This document shows positions 11,085-22,215 of a stretch of 64,000 bases of DNA, piece by piece. How positions within the stretch are numbered: position 1 is the first letter of the stretch; the number at the start of each line of letters is the position of its first letter. The stretch covers positions 5,084,001 to 5,148,000 of the forward strand of contig JAPNXP010000009.1 of assembly GCA_028753945.1 (NCBI GenBank), in the 5' to 3' direction. The notes beneath the pieces are model-generated. The model had not been told where the DNA came from, searched no databases, and worked only from the letters and a program-made list of their open reading frames with translations. A program made the position numbers and the translations under genes. Origin of the DNA: Hexactinellida sp. DTS-2022 (taxonomy: Eukaryota > Porifera > Hexactinellida).

Positions 11085-11391
11085 CAGGGTTGATAAAAAT
11101 CATGATTTTTATGAAAAAATCAAAAAGTCCGACTTTTTTTATTTAAATCAGAATTTTATTTTTATTGTTTTTTTGCAATCTATATCACACTGGCGTATAT
11201 TATTTGGCTAATAGATTAATTACATTGATAATGACTCATTATCAATCTAATTTCACTCATTATCAATCTCTTTCTTTTCCCAAAAAACAATGGACATAAA
11301 AAATCTGATTTAAATCAAAAAATTCCGACTTTTTTTATTTATATCATGATTTTTATTAATAAAAATCAATGATTTAAGTCAAACAACCCTG
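11085..11391. mobile_element. hAT-type MITE (CAGGGTTGATAAAAATCATG ends)
   Basis: Imperfect inverted termini (CAGGGTTGA... / ...CAACCCTG) flanked by the 8-bp duplication CCGTCTAA (11077-11084 and 11392-11399). Palindromic AT-rich interior. Confidence 0.85.
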
Positions 11392-12052
11392 CCGTCTAAT
11401 TTGCACTTGGGGTTACGAATTTTGATCAAATAATTTTAGCACCTATTTAAACTAATTATGGCTCATAACATGAAATAATTAATATTGAGCTTGATAAAAT
11501 TTACATGTGCGGATAGAGAAATAAATTCTACACCTTTTGGAAAATCACAAATGTTCAATTTGGCCTAGGTTTGTGCCATAATTGGGATGCCAATCTCCTG
11601 AATTTCCTCACACTTCAGATTCAGTAAAACTGTTAAATCTAATTCTATTGTTTCAACTTGTAATAAATATATTAATTTAAATTGTTAAATCTTACTCTAT
11701 TGATTCAACTCGAGATAATTAAATTGATTACTTATAAATTCCAGCTGGCTTCTATTTAATTGTAGTACTATAGAATGGTTAAATAAAATATATAATATAG
11801 GGAATTTGTTAACTTAACTCAACTCATCGTGGATAACATTGCTAAAATAATTAACTAATAATATAATGTATTATCAATACATAATGAAATTAATGGCATT
11901 AAACTCAAGATGGTTCAACATAGAAATAATCTTCAAATTCAACAATCGTTCCTTTGTCCCGTAACAACTTGTTAAATAAGTCTAAACACTATGAGATGTT
12001 CATGACACGGGCGAAAATTGCAGCCTGTGTCGACAGCATGTTCCATTGGAGG
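11392..12052. repeat. LFB-derived repeat without genes
   Basis: Corresponds to 2480-2830 in the same orientation, including the TTCCAGCTGGCTTCTATTTA block. It ends in the left half of a short palindrome (from 12014), which the next hAT element interrupts. Confidence 0.6.
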
Positions 12053-12809
12053 CAGTGGCGGCGGAAGCTAAAAAAAAATAGGGGGGCTAACCTGTGTAAC
12101 TATGTTCACCTTCAAATATGAGAACGAAAAATTTGGGCGACATAAATACTCTATAACTATGACTCTATGAGTATTGTAAATCCTACGATTGGCCACAAAA
12201 TCCCAATTAGTATCCGAAATAAATATTACTACGGTACGGGGTTAGTGATATTTCTCCCATTCTTAGTTCAAAAATAGGAATAATTATTAATTTGTGCAAT
12301 TACGCCACAATAGACACTCTTACCATTGTATAAGAAATATTCCAAGATCATAGCGAGGGCTGAAATTTCTTTGTCATATTATAGTTTCATTGTGAACGAA
12401 GTGATATTACAAAATTTCACTAATTTGTAATTTCCCAGATCATTCAAATAAATAACAAATCGTCAAATATATTCAAAAAACAACATCAAAAAATTTGAAT
12501 TAATTTTCAAGTCATTTCCAAATATCCAAGTCGTTTTCCAAATAGAAAAGTATTGAGAAAACAACAACAAATAATACAAAATTGGGAATCAAGTCATAAC
12601 CAAATCAATTTTCAAGTCATATTTCGATTACTTTCACGACTGGCTGGTGACACTCACTAACGCAGATAAATACTGAAATGTCCTTTACTAGTATTTAAAT
12701 TAGTATAATGTATATGACTATGAGGGGAAAGTAGGGGGGCTGAGCCCCACCCTATTTCAAAATTAGGGGGGCTATAGCCCTTCTAGCCTCCCTGCTTCCG
12801 CCGCCCTTG
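12053..12809. mobile_element. hAT-type element (CAGTGGCGGCGGAAGC ends) in the short palindrome
   Basis: Inverted ends CAGTGGCGGCGGAAGC / GCTTCCGCCGCCCTTG, flanked by the 8-bp duplication ATTGGAGG (12045-12052 and 12810-12817). Next to both ends are runs of G with AGGGGGGCTA blocks. The palindrome is otherwise complete on both sides (12014-12052 and 12818-12892), so the empty site is known. The same 8-bp site, read on the other strand, was hit again at 32745. Confidence 0.9.
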
Positions 12810-12817
12810 ATTGGAGG

Positions 12818-13790
12818 CACTATCAATTAACCACCACCAAAATATAGTGCCACCAAAGGAACATGCGTCGGCACAGGCTGCAATTTTGGATTGTAATTTC
12901 TCCGTATACGGTGCCCTGGCCAGAGCTTTATAGTTGATGAGCAGAAACTTGGCATGTAGGTGCGATGGGACCGTCTAATTTGCACCTTGGGGTTACGATT
13001 TTTGATTAACAAATTTTGGACACATCTTTAACACCTTTCAAATTTTGTCTGGTCCATAACTCAAAAATTGTTTACTAAACCCCCAATTTTTATTTTACCA
13101 TTGGATTCATCATAAAATTCTTCGTCTGATGGGATGAGAAAATTTTTAATAATGGGTTTAATTTCTGCCATAAATGGGCGTTGAAATTTCTGCCATAAAT
13201 GGGCGTTGAAATTTCTTTGTTTACTCACACTTGAATTTCAATAAAACTTTAAATCTAATTCCATTGTTTCAACTTGCAATTATTATATTGATTTAATTTG
13301 TTAAACCTTTCACTATTGTTTCAACTTTCGATAAATGTATTTAATTACTTGTTAAGATCGAGTAGGCTTATATTTTCCAATTGAAAACTAAGATTTTACA
13401 TTCCATAACAACAACAGACTAGTATGTGATTATATTTACTTCTGCGCTGTGTTTAACTTATAGAGACGGTTCCGATTAGATTATTGGGGTTATCGAGTGC
13501 GCTGAATTCAAATATGATAGTAAATTCAATCTAGATTAATAATTATTGCAAATATTTGAACTTAATTTATTTTGATGTACATAATATTGGTGTTAAATTA
13601 TTAACAGATTAATTCAATATTTATACTAATTATCTAAATTTCATTAATCTCAGAAATGATATCAGATAGAAACAAACTTTCAATTGATCAATTGGTCCTT
13701 ATGGCCACATACGGTATGTATGTGGTATGTCACATATACAAGTGGGTCTTGACACCTTGAGGTGAATGTTATCTGTTCAAATTAGCATAA
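12818..13790. repeat. LFB arm, reverse orientation
   Basis: The reverse of much of 590-1365: GATCGAGTAGGCTTATATT, the CAACAACAGACTAGTATGTG block and GGGTCTTGACACCTTGAGGT. A 28-bp local duplication (ATTTCTGCCATAAATGGGCG) sits near 13170-13205. No gene. Confidence 0.6.
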
Positions 13791-14169
13791 ATATCCAAAT
13801 TATTTGCTCTATATACACCTGTAGCTAGGTTCCACGGATATAAATAGACAGCTAGGGGCCACTCATCAAGAACGACATTTAATTTGAAAAGGAACATGCT
13901 TGAAATACAAGCGAGGGCCGCAGGCCCGAGTACAAGTTGTAAGGACGCGGGTAGAGCAGACGAGCAGCTTGTACTAGTAAATATTTGTGGTTGGTGCACC
14001 ATACTAGTAACAATAATCAAATAAAACTTGAGCATATTTGGAATAATCCAATAAAACTTGAGTAGATTTGGAAAACTTGAGTATATTTACAAATTAGTTG
14101 AGTATTGTTGAGTATAATTGGAAATTTTCAAAAAAGTTGAGTATTTTTGGAATTTTCCCCATACGTGTA
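13791..14169. repeat. Unclassified remnants ending in a CTTGAGTA minisatellite
   Basis: 13850-13990 is a GC-richer remnant with a CAGGCCCGAGTACAAG block. 14030-14160 holds tandem AAAACTTGAGTAGATTTGG units, the reverse complement of 7485-8280. I see no gene. Confidence 0.4.
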
Positions 14170-14320
14170 CAGAGGCGGCGCCAGGATTTTCAGGTAGGGG
14201 AGTTCTGGGGGGGCCAGGGGGAATTTCAGGGGGGGGGCACACTGTAAAACAATGTTATTCTAGGGGGGGCCAGCCTCAAAAGTGGGGGGGCCATGCCCCC
14301 CCCCCCTGGCGCCGCCACTG
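14170..14320. mobile_element. hAT-type MITE (CAGWGGCGGCGCCAGG ends)
   Basis: Inverted ends CAGAGGCGGCGCCAGG and CAGTGGCGGCGCCAGG (reverse strand) enclose G-rich sequence. The flanks (TACGTGTA and GATGGGAT) do not match, so no duplication survives. The MULE on its right lacks its 5' end exactly here, so a deletion or rearrangement probably followed insertion. Confidence 0.7.
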
Positions 14321-15829
14321 GATGGGATCGATATGTCAAATATCATGAAAACAAAGGAACAATATATCTTTGATGCACTCTCGCAAAGAAATCTGGTTGT
14401 GGTGCATTAGCCAAAGTTTCGGCTTCAGAAAACCTATTGAACATTACAAAACATCATGATCATTCGCAAAATGAATACAATTCAGAAAGTATTTTATTAG
14501 CAAATAAAATCAAACAATCAGCGATGAATCTTCTGAAAATTTGAGAGAAGTTTTCAACACGGAGTGTCGCAATTCTCCAGGAGCATCGTCTTTAACTTTC
14601 AAGAATATTGAAAGTACTTTATCGAAAAGACGCAAGCTACAGGTACCCAATTACCATCATCTGCTGAGGAGTTTGATGCACTTTTGGTGCATTCTCCTTA
14701 CTCAGGGAATTACAGGTTAACAGTTAAGGAGGGTAGTGAGATAGCTGTTGTTTTTGCTACTGATCAAATGATTTCTAAGATAAAGGAAATTGAAGTAATT
14801 CATTTTGATGCAACCTTTAAAGTCGTTCCACGATTATTCTATCAATTATCGACGATTTTTATTCGGCTTAAAGGACACGCAATCCCAGCGTTACACATAC
14901 TTCTGACTGCAAAGAACGAAAAACTATATACAGCAGTAATATCAGCAGTTCGTACAAATATCTCAGAGTTTAATCCATCGTTAGTAATGTGCGATTTTGA
15001 AAAAGCTTCACGAAATGCCTTTATTTCTGTGTTTCCCTATGCAAACATTGTTGGGTGCTGGTTCCGCTTCACCAAGGCTGTACACGATAAGGCACAAAAA
15101 TTAGGTATTGGTAAACTATACCAAGTAAACAAAGAGTTCAAGAATTGGATTCATCTACTGATGTCATTACCTTTTCTACCGGAGGAGGAGATTCGTTCGA
15201 CTTACTTAGCAATTCACCTCCCATTTAATTGGATTAACTGAATGCAAATTGAAAATGTGTGGAACATTCAAGAATTATTTTTAGAAAGTATGGATAGAAG
15301 CAAGTGTTAATATATCAGTATTTTACTACGAATTTAACACAAACAATGGGGCTGAATCGTACCACAAGTGAAAAAAACCAATCATCCTAACGTTTGGAAG
15401 TTTATGTTAGCTTTACAAAGTGTAATGGCAGATTATGATTTGGAATTACAAAGGCGGGATAATTGTCTAGAAATTACAAGGGCGCCAAAAAAGAAGACCA
15501 TCATAAATGTTCAACAGCGGGCTGAATATAAGACTAGATATTTGAATGGCATTTGCACACCTCTCGAATATCTTAAAAGTATTTCCTCAACCATAGGAAA
15601 AGAAAACAAAACAATGGATCCATCAACTGTTTTTCTGTCACAGAATGACATAAGTGATGAGTGTACTGAGCCGCGATGCCATGTGTGCCTACAGCAAAGG
15701 AAAGAAAACTTTTCTCTTATACACGGAAGTTAGGGACATGGCGGGTTTTGTGAAAAATGTGCTACAGAATTAAGTCGCTTAAATCATGAGTGCCCGATTT
15801 GTCGCGGAAGGATTGATAATTTGATATGA
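14321..15829 (+). pseudogene. FLYWCH-MULE-RING transposase, 5'-truncated and frameshifted
   Basis: A degraded copy of the same protein as at 24307-25896. The FLYWCH remnant is at 14321-14510 (GTIYL, SGCGALAKV, HHDHS). The core open frame 14684-15241 keeps HFDATFKVVPRLFYQL with the first Asp, and MCDFEKASRNAF with the second. After a break, NNGAESYH lies near 15345 and the frame 15368-15733 reaches the RING (CHVC, LIHGS). A stop follows, then GHGGFCEKCATEL and CPICRG to 15829. At least four lesions interrupt it. The RING is MDM2-like in spacing. The start is missing because the element is cut at the hAT MITE 14170-14320. Confidence 0.85.
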
Positions 15830-15989
15830 TAGTTAAAATATTCCAGTAAGTAATTATGTAATAGCCAAACCCAAACTAATCTCATATATTTACTACCTAT
15901 CTCATTTCTAAATTACTTTCACTCTTCTATCTTAATTAATTCCTATATTACTTTTGTGTATTGAAAATTGAATAAGATAAGTGTCAAAT

Positions 15990-16330
15990 GTCCATTAGTC
16001 CTAAATCAACCTAATATTAAATCTAGGACATTATTACAACATAGTTGAGTCAAATCCTACAGGTTGAGTCAAATTCCTACATAGTAATTTGGGTTAATTA
16101 ATTAATCAATCAAATTCCTATTTTGGTTATTGGGTCTAATTCCTACTTAAATATTTTTTGAGTCAATTTCCAATATAACAGTTTTGGGTTAAATTCAGAC
16201 AATTTTGGGTCATTTCCGATTTCCAATTTTGGGTCTAATTCCTACTTCAAATATTTTTGGGTCAATTTCCGATATAGCACTTTTGGGTCAGATTCCGACT
16301 ATTTTTGGGTCAAATTCCAGCGTCTCGTTA
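15990..16330. repeat. Right tandem array of the truncated MULE
   Basis: About ten degenerate units such as TTGGGTCTAATTCCTACTT and GGGTCAATTTCC. Read in reverse the core is GGAATTAGACCCAA, close to the GGAATTTGTCCTAC unit at 22224 and the GGAATAAGACCTAA unit at 23910. The matching left array is lost. Confidence 0.75.
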
Positions 16331-16801
16331 GTGACCAGACTCATTGTTTTTCGGGACAAGCCTCTAAAAGAAGGGGGGCACAGGAAATTTGGGGGGGCCC
16401 GGGCCCCCCCGGGCCCATAGAGCACGACGCCACTGCAGATTGACAATATGCTTACTCATTGTCGCATGATGACGTGTTCACTAAACTTTCACATTATTAT
16501 TTTCGATTATTTAGCCATATTTACGCTTTATAATCAGTGTTAGAAGTATATAAACCACATACCAACGGCGAAACGGTTGGTATGTGGTTGTGTTCTACTG
16601 CGAAGCGACCTAGCAAGCGAACGTGCTAGTAAATAAATAAATAACGTATATAATTAGCTTAAATTACCTTAATCTGAGCAGAAAGTGATTTACCCATTCA
16701 TTTAATTACATTGATTAACTAAATTAGGAAATGATTGATAAATAATGATTATTTTAATATGGTAGAACTCGGTTATAGCGTACACCCTCCGGCCTTGGGA
16801 A
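16331..16801. repeat. Repeat debris, including one orphan hAT end
   Basis: 16360-16434 is G/C-rich and ends ACGACGCCACTG, which reads as a single hAT-type right end; I found no partner. 16550-16630 carries an inverted pair around GGTTGGTATGTGG and a Helitron-like GCGAAGCGACCTAG end. No gene. Confidence 0.4.
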
Positions 16802-17285
16802 CAGGGGCGTCAGGTTGACCAAAAAAGCGGGGGGGCCGTTGTACTAGTTCATTCAATATGTCAAATACACAAATTGAAATGAATAGTAATATCAATTATA
16901 TTTTGAATCCTTCCATGTCTGCATTTCGTAATTGATCTAATATAGAATCCATAATTTCATGTTATTTCTTAATTGAACAATTAAAGGGTCTATAGTGCTA
17001 ATAATATACACTGAATATGTTTCCAACCATATATACAAAGTCAAGATTCTAGTAATTCAATAAATTATAGATCTAATAATTTGCTAATTCGTGTTCTGAC
17101 TCTAATAATTCTTGAAAATAATAAATGTCTTATTCTGAGCGTTCCGCTAAAAAACCTAAGATTTCCCAGCCGCTATTTTTTAAAAATTCCCAGCACAAAC
17201 ATCGCCCACTTCTCCTGAAGGCCTAAATGAATTTTACCCTCTCTCATGCGCATTATGCAATGTACTGTACATAATGAAACATTGG

Positions 17286-17581
17286 CAGGGTTGCCGTGGG
17301 TATGGGAATTCCCATGGGGATCCCCATACCCATGGGAATGGGATGGGAATGGCAATCAAATTTCCCCGTGTGGGGATCCCCATGGGATATTCGAATATGG
17401 TTTCATTAGGTCATCCTTAATGAATATAGGTTTTACTATTGACACGAATCTGCTTTAGTAAATAAATTCGCTTTTATGTATATATTATACTCTCCTATGG
17501 GATTCATTATGGGAATTCCCACAATTCCTATGGGAATGGGATGGGAATGGGAACGGAAATTCAATTCCCACAGCAACCGTG
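17286..17581. mobile_element. hAT-type MITE with CCATGGG-rich interior
   Basis: Ends CAGGGTTGCCGTGGG and (reverse) CACGGTTGCTGTGGG. The flanks AACATTGG and AATATTGG match at 7 of 8 bases. The interior repeats GGGAATGGGATGGGAAT. Confidence 0.75.
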
Positions 17582-17805
17582 AATATTGGACCTGTCACGA
17601 AATATTCGGTCCGGGGTAAATTTGGTCCGGGTTGATTCTTAATATTATTTTAGAAAATAGACAGTTAATTGAATTTACTAAGAATTATTTGAAATCTACT
17701 ATAGTACGCATTTAGCAGGGGTCTTCATACAATGGCTCGCGAGTTGAACGTGGCTCACAAGTATGTTGTGTGTGACTCCATTAACTTGTGTATATTCTTG
17801 TTATG

Positions 17806-18412
17806 AGTATATAATATACTAATAGTTACTACAGTGCCTCTCAATTTATTTACTAAGCGAGGATTGGTGTCTGTCTGTCTGTCTGTTTGTAGCACAGGCT
17901 CCAGGAGTGGTGAATCTGCTGTTAACAGCCACTGGCTGTTAACAGCAAAGAATTCGTCCCCAATTTGCATTAACCTTAACTGCATTTAAGTCGACTTTAA
18001 GTTGTTAAATAACGCCAATTTAAGCTGTTAATAGCCCATTTTGAGCTGTTAACAGCCAATTCTAGCTGTTAACAGCCAATTCAATAATTGTATGAGTAAA
18101 ATTAATGAAAAGGGACAAGCAAAGAAAATTATACTCAAAATGTTTAAATTCGAATTGTAGATCGTATTTAAATAACAGTGAAATTTGAAACTAAATGATT
18201 ATATAATAATATTTCAATTATTGCATTGGTCAGCATCTAGCTGTTAACAGCTTTGATTTTCCTTTGCTGTTAACAGCCAGTAGCTGTTAACAGCAAATTC
18301 ACCACTCCTGCTCAGCCTGAGCTACAAACAGACAGACAGACAGACACTAATCCTCGCTTAGTAAATAAATTGAGAGGCACTGCAGTAACTATTAGTCTAT
18401 TATATACTCACT
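17806..18412. repeat. Inner foldback with repeated palindrome GCTGTTAACAGC
   Basis: Arms of about 95 bp (TGAGTATATAATATACTAAT... and its reverse ending at 18412) carry a (GTCT)n run. The interior 17918-18300 holds about nine copies of the 12-bp palindrome GCTGTTAACAGC or close variants at irregular spacing. No reading frame is credible. Confidence 0.8.
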
Positions 18413-19096
18413 AGCCGGGTGCCCGCGCTTCGCCGCGGTATTCAAATTCACGGGATGTCTTATAATGAGTTTATGATTTGAAATATGACGGATATCTAAT
18501 ATGACGGATGTGAAATGTGAAATATGACGGATGTGTGACGGAGGATATGATAGAAGTTAACAATATTGTAAACAGTTGTATTAATAATACGGGGACCATA
18601 GGAATGAGACTATTGACAACTCAATGCAAGCTGAAATTATATTGGTTAAATAGCTATAGTAAGGGACATTCAATTGTTGTTTTCTTTCATACACAATTGA
18701 CCCATTGAATTATAGACCAATAAACTCGAGTCAGAATAATGTGAGAACTCTGCAATTTGATAGGTCAAAGTCGGTACCCACCCAAAGTGTGAAAAATAGG
18801 CATGTGGTAAATTGCAAATTATGCATTATATTGACTTTAAAATATCATATTTGGATTCCTCATACACTAAAACCTAGATTGCACGTTTGAAATGTTTTTC
18901 TAGCAGCACTGTGAACTTTTGATAATTCCCATTGAAATGTATGGGAAGGTGCCAAAAAATCACATATTTTGAGTTAACTCCGCGAGAAATGTAAATATCT
19001 CTTAAAAATTCCTTATTCAGGGTGGTGGGATAGCCCCTAAGTGACATACAAAATTTGGTTCAGATCTGTTGAGAACTCTCAGAGGAGATGCGAGGA

Positions 19097-19098
<2 letters not shown>
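18413..19098. repeat. Unclassified interspersed repeat next to the CA tract
   Basis: It begins with a hairpin-rich CTAGCCGGGTGCCCGCGCTT block and ends with TTTGGTTCAGATCTGTTGAG before the CA repeat. A GC-rich hairpin at one end and a microsatellite at the other suggest a Helitron-like or retroposon remnant, but the class is open. The short frames 18517-18708 and 18705-18890 have no recognisable domain. Confidence 0.35.
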
Positions 19099-19502
<404 letters not shown>

Positions 19503-19566
19503 TACATACACACAAACAACTTTATATATATAGATAACAAGAATATCCTCAAGTTAATGGAGTCAC

Positions 19567-19999
19567 CAGGGCCGTGCCACTAATGCAAACTGACCAGGTC
19601 AAACCAGGGCAGATTTTTTCCAGACCAGGTTCTGACCAGGTTGACCTAGTCATTTAATCAGGTCAACCTGTTCATTTAATCAGGGTAACCTGTTCATATA
19701 ACTAGGTCAACCTGGACATTTAACCAGGTTCTCACTAGCTGATGAGTTTCAAAACAATTATTATTGTTATGACTATTGAGTATTAAAAATATATAATATA
19801 CGTATAAAGCACTGAAAATCTCTCTCTCTAGTTAGAACCTGGTTAAATGACCAGGTTGACCTAGTTATATGAACAGGTTACCCTGATTAAATGAACAGGT
19901 TGACCTGGTTAAATGACAAGGTCAACCAGGTCAGAACCTGGTCTGGAAAAAATCTGCCCAGGTTTGACCTGGTCAGTTTGCATTAGTGGCACGGCCCTG
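19567..19999. mobile_element. hAT-type palindromic MITE (AGGGCCGTGCCAC ends)
   Basis: Almost the whole element is one inverted repeat: AGGGCCGTGCCACTAATGC against its complement at 19980, with repeated CAGGTCAACCTG motifs. It is flanked by GGAGTCAC (19557-19565 region and about 19998-20006), a 7-8 bp duplication depending on where the first C is counted. The degenerate region 48742-49260 has similar ends. Confidence 0.8.
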
Positions 20000-20753
20000 G
20001 AGTCACACACAACATACTTGTGAGCCACGTTCAACTCGCGAGCCATTGTATGAAGACCCCTGCTAAATGCGTACTATAGTAGATTTCAAATAATTCTTAG
20101 TAAATTCGATTAATTAACTGTCTATTTTCCAAAATAACATTAAGAATCAACACGGACCAAATATTTCTGATATATTTGGTCCGGCCGGACCGAAAAATAG
20201 CCCGGACCAAAAGCATCGAAATATTTAGTCCGGCCGGACATTTTGCAAACCCGGACCAAAAATGTCTGAAATATTCGGTCCGGGAAATTTTATGTCCGGC
20301 CGGACCAAATATTTCTGATATATTTGGTCCGGCCGGACCAAATTTACCCCGGACCGAATATTTCGTGACAGACCAATTAGATATTGGCAAAATCACTGAC
20401 GAATTGATTAATAGGAGTGAGGTCAGGATGAATCGATTTGTGCTAAGTGAAGATTGCTTGAGGAATTCTTAAAATAAGTAATGACATTAATTTGTTTATG
20501 ATAATATTAGTTGTCTTATATTACACGTATACATTTCAAATTCATAAATAAATTATAAATAATCAGTAGTATCTAGTATTGCAATCACGCACTGCATATT
20601 TATTCACAGCACAAAGAGTAAACTAGGATCAAAATACCTTTAAAGTGAGCATAATCTTTGAAAAGAAACTGGGGGGGCGGCCCCCCGGGTTTTTAGCTCA
20701 TTTCAAAACCCGGGGGGCGAGCTCCCCCGCCCCCCCGGAACCTGACGCCCCTG

Positions 20754-21486
20754 CTTGGGAATGGTAAATAAGTACGAATTATCTGAGTTTACCCTACATA
20801 GAAATACAACTGCTTATAAACTCGGTTAAAATGAATTAGTAAGCACTGTTGTATGAGATTCTTACAACTTTGAATACAAGGACCATGGATGACAAATTGC
20901 TATGAGATTCTTACTACCATGACAATAAGAAATTCTTACTACCATGATAAAAAAAAACTCTTATGTAAAAGGATTACATAAGAGTTTTGATTGCAAATAC
21001 ATTACTAAAATTGTCAGTCGTAAAATATGATGGTTAACTACCATTTATGAGATTAGTAACAGCCTGGGGGGTTATTCACTAAAGTTCTTAAACTTAAATT
21101 AAGAAAAAACTTAGTTTTTGCTACAAAACTTAGTTTAAAGTAAGTTTAAGTTTTTGTCTTAAACTTAGCTTTTGCTCACTATCGAACTACTCTAGGTGCT
21201 AAATATCTAATCAATACGATCATTTTATTTTGAGATACAGCCTCATTTCCATTGATGCCACTTACGCCACAAGTGGCACGTGGCAACGACACTATGCCAC
21301 TTGATGGATATTTTTTGAAAATGTCCTAAATCAATTTTGTTTTAAAATTATTAAAATAGCACTAAACCCATTTAGGGTATTTCAAATAGCCTTCAACATT
21401 CTGCTAGAAGAATAATGTGTCTGCATTAATTAAAATACCACTTGTTCAAATAATTTTGGCCAGGGAGTGTAAACATTCTAGTCCAT
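20754..21486. repeat. AT-rich stretch without a supportable gene
   Basis: 20880-21010 has short direct repeats (AGATTCTTACTACCATGA). 21080-21180 is rich in CTTAAACTTA. 21235-21475 resembles the interior of the TA-flanked element at 8880-9290 (GTGGCAC and TTTTGGCCAG motifs). It leads directly into the Ginger integrase fragment. Confidence 0.4.
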
Positions 21487-22147
21487 GTAAGCTACCTGAG
21501 CAAATATGTTTTAGTACGCACACTCAAGACTAAGACTTCACAAGAAGTTTTTCAGAATCTGAAGGATATTTACCTCGATATGGGATTACCTGATATTATC
21601 CAGCACGACCAGGGGAAAGAGTTCATAAGCAGTGTGAGTAGTATGTAATGTAATACTGTTTGTTAGATTCTTCTGTTATCTAATTTTAGGCACTAACATA
21701 ACATTAGAGAATTGTTATTTATATTTATTTATTGTATTTAAAATTTTAAATGATATTTCAAGAATTCTACCCGAAATTGGGTATAGACAAACGTAGCACT
21801 CGTGCTTACCTCCCGATGGTACGACTTAGTCGAAGCGCACAACAAGATTCTGAAACAGTTAGTATTTGTAATATAATTTTAAGACACATTTACGAATTAT
21901 CCATATAGAAAACTGATTAAAATGAAGAGTCAGATAGGGGAGCATTGGTCCAAACTGCTGAAACAGGCTGTGCTTGCAGTGAACTCCATCAATAAAAGAT
22001 CCCTCGGACAAACTCCATTCAAGGTTATGTGGGGAAGAGAGTCCCGTCATCAAGATCTCTTGTCCACCATTAACGACCTGCATACCAACAATGAGGAGGA
22101 CTTTGATTTGGAAGAATCGATTTCTCTGAACTCACAGATCCACTAGA
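21487..22147 (+). pseudogene. Ginger/KRBA2-type integrase core fragment
   Basis: A remnant of a retroviral-integrase-like DDE transposase. 21508-21633 encodes a TSQEVFQNLKDIYLDMGLPD stretch followed by IIQHDQGKEF, which matches the integrase-core motif holding the second Asp. A likely intron (GTGAGT donor at 21634) follows, then a DKRSTRAY segment with a frameshift and VEAHNKILKQ carrying the Glu. A 51-nt GT-AG intron at 21858-21908 joins this precisely to KLIKMKSQIGEHW and the frame 21922-22146. The tail is frameshifted before 22147. Introns in a transposon gene contrast with the uninterrupted host genes. Confidence 0.7.
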
Positions 22148-22215
22148 TGATATGATATCGAAGGAATGAACGACATTTTTTCTTTTATTAGTAATAAGAG
22201 ACAGTGAGTTGGAAG

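Noticed and set aside
7485..14160. A single 6.7-kb transposon bounded by the CTACTCAAGTTTT arrays
   Set aside because: The arrays do face each other, but no shared target duplication or gene was found and many independent elements lie between, so I list the arrays only.
20097..20472. Frames rich in GPAGP/NIS motifs
   Set aside because: They come from the GGCCGGACCAAATATT repeat of the foldback right arm and are open on both strands.
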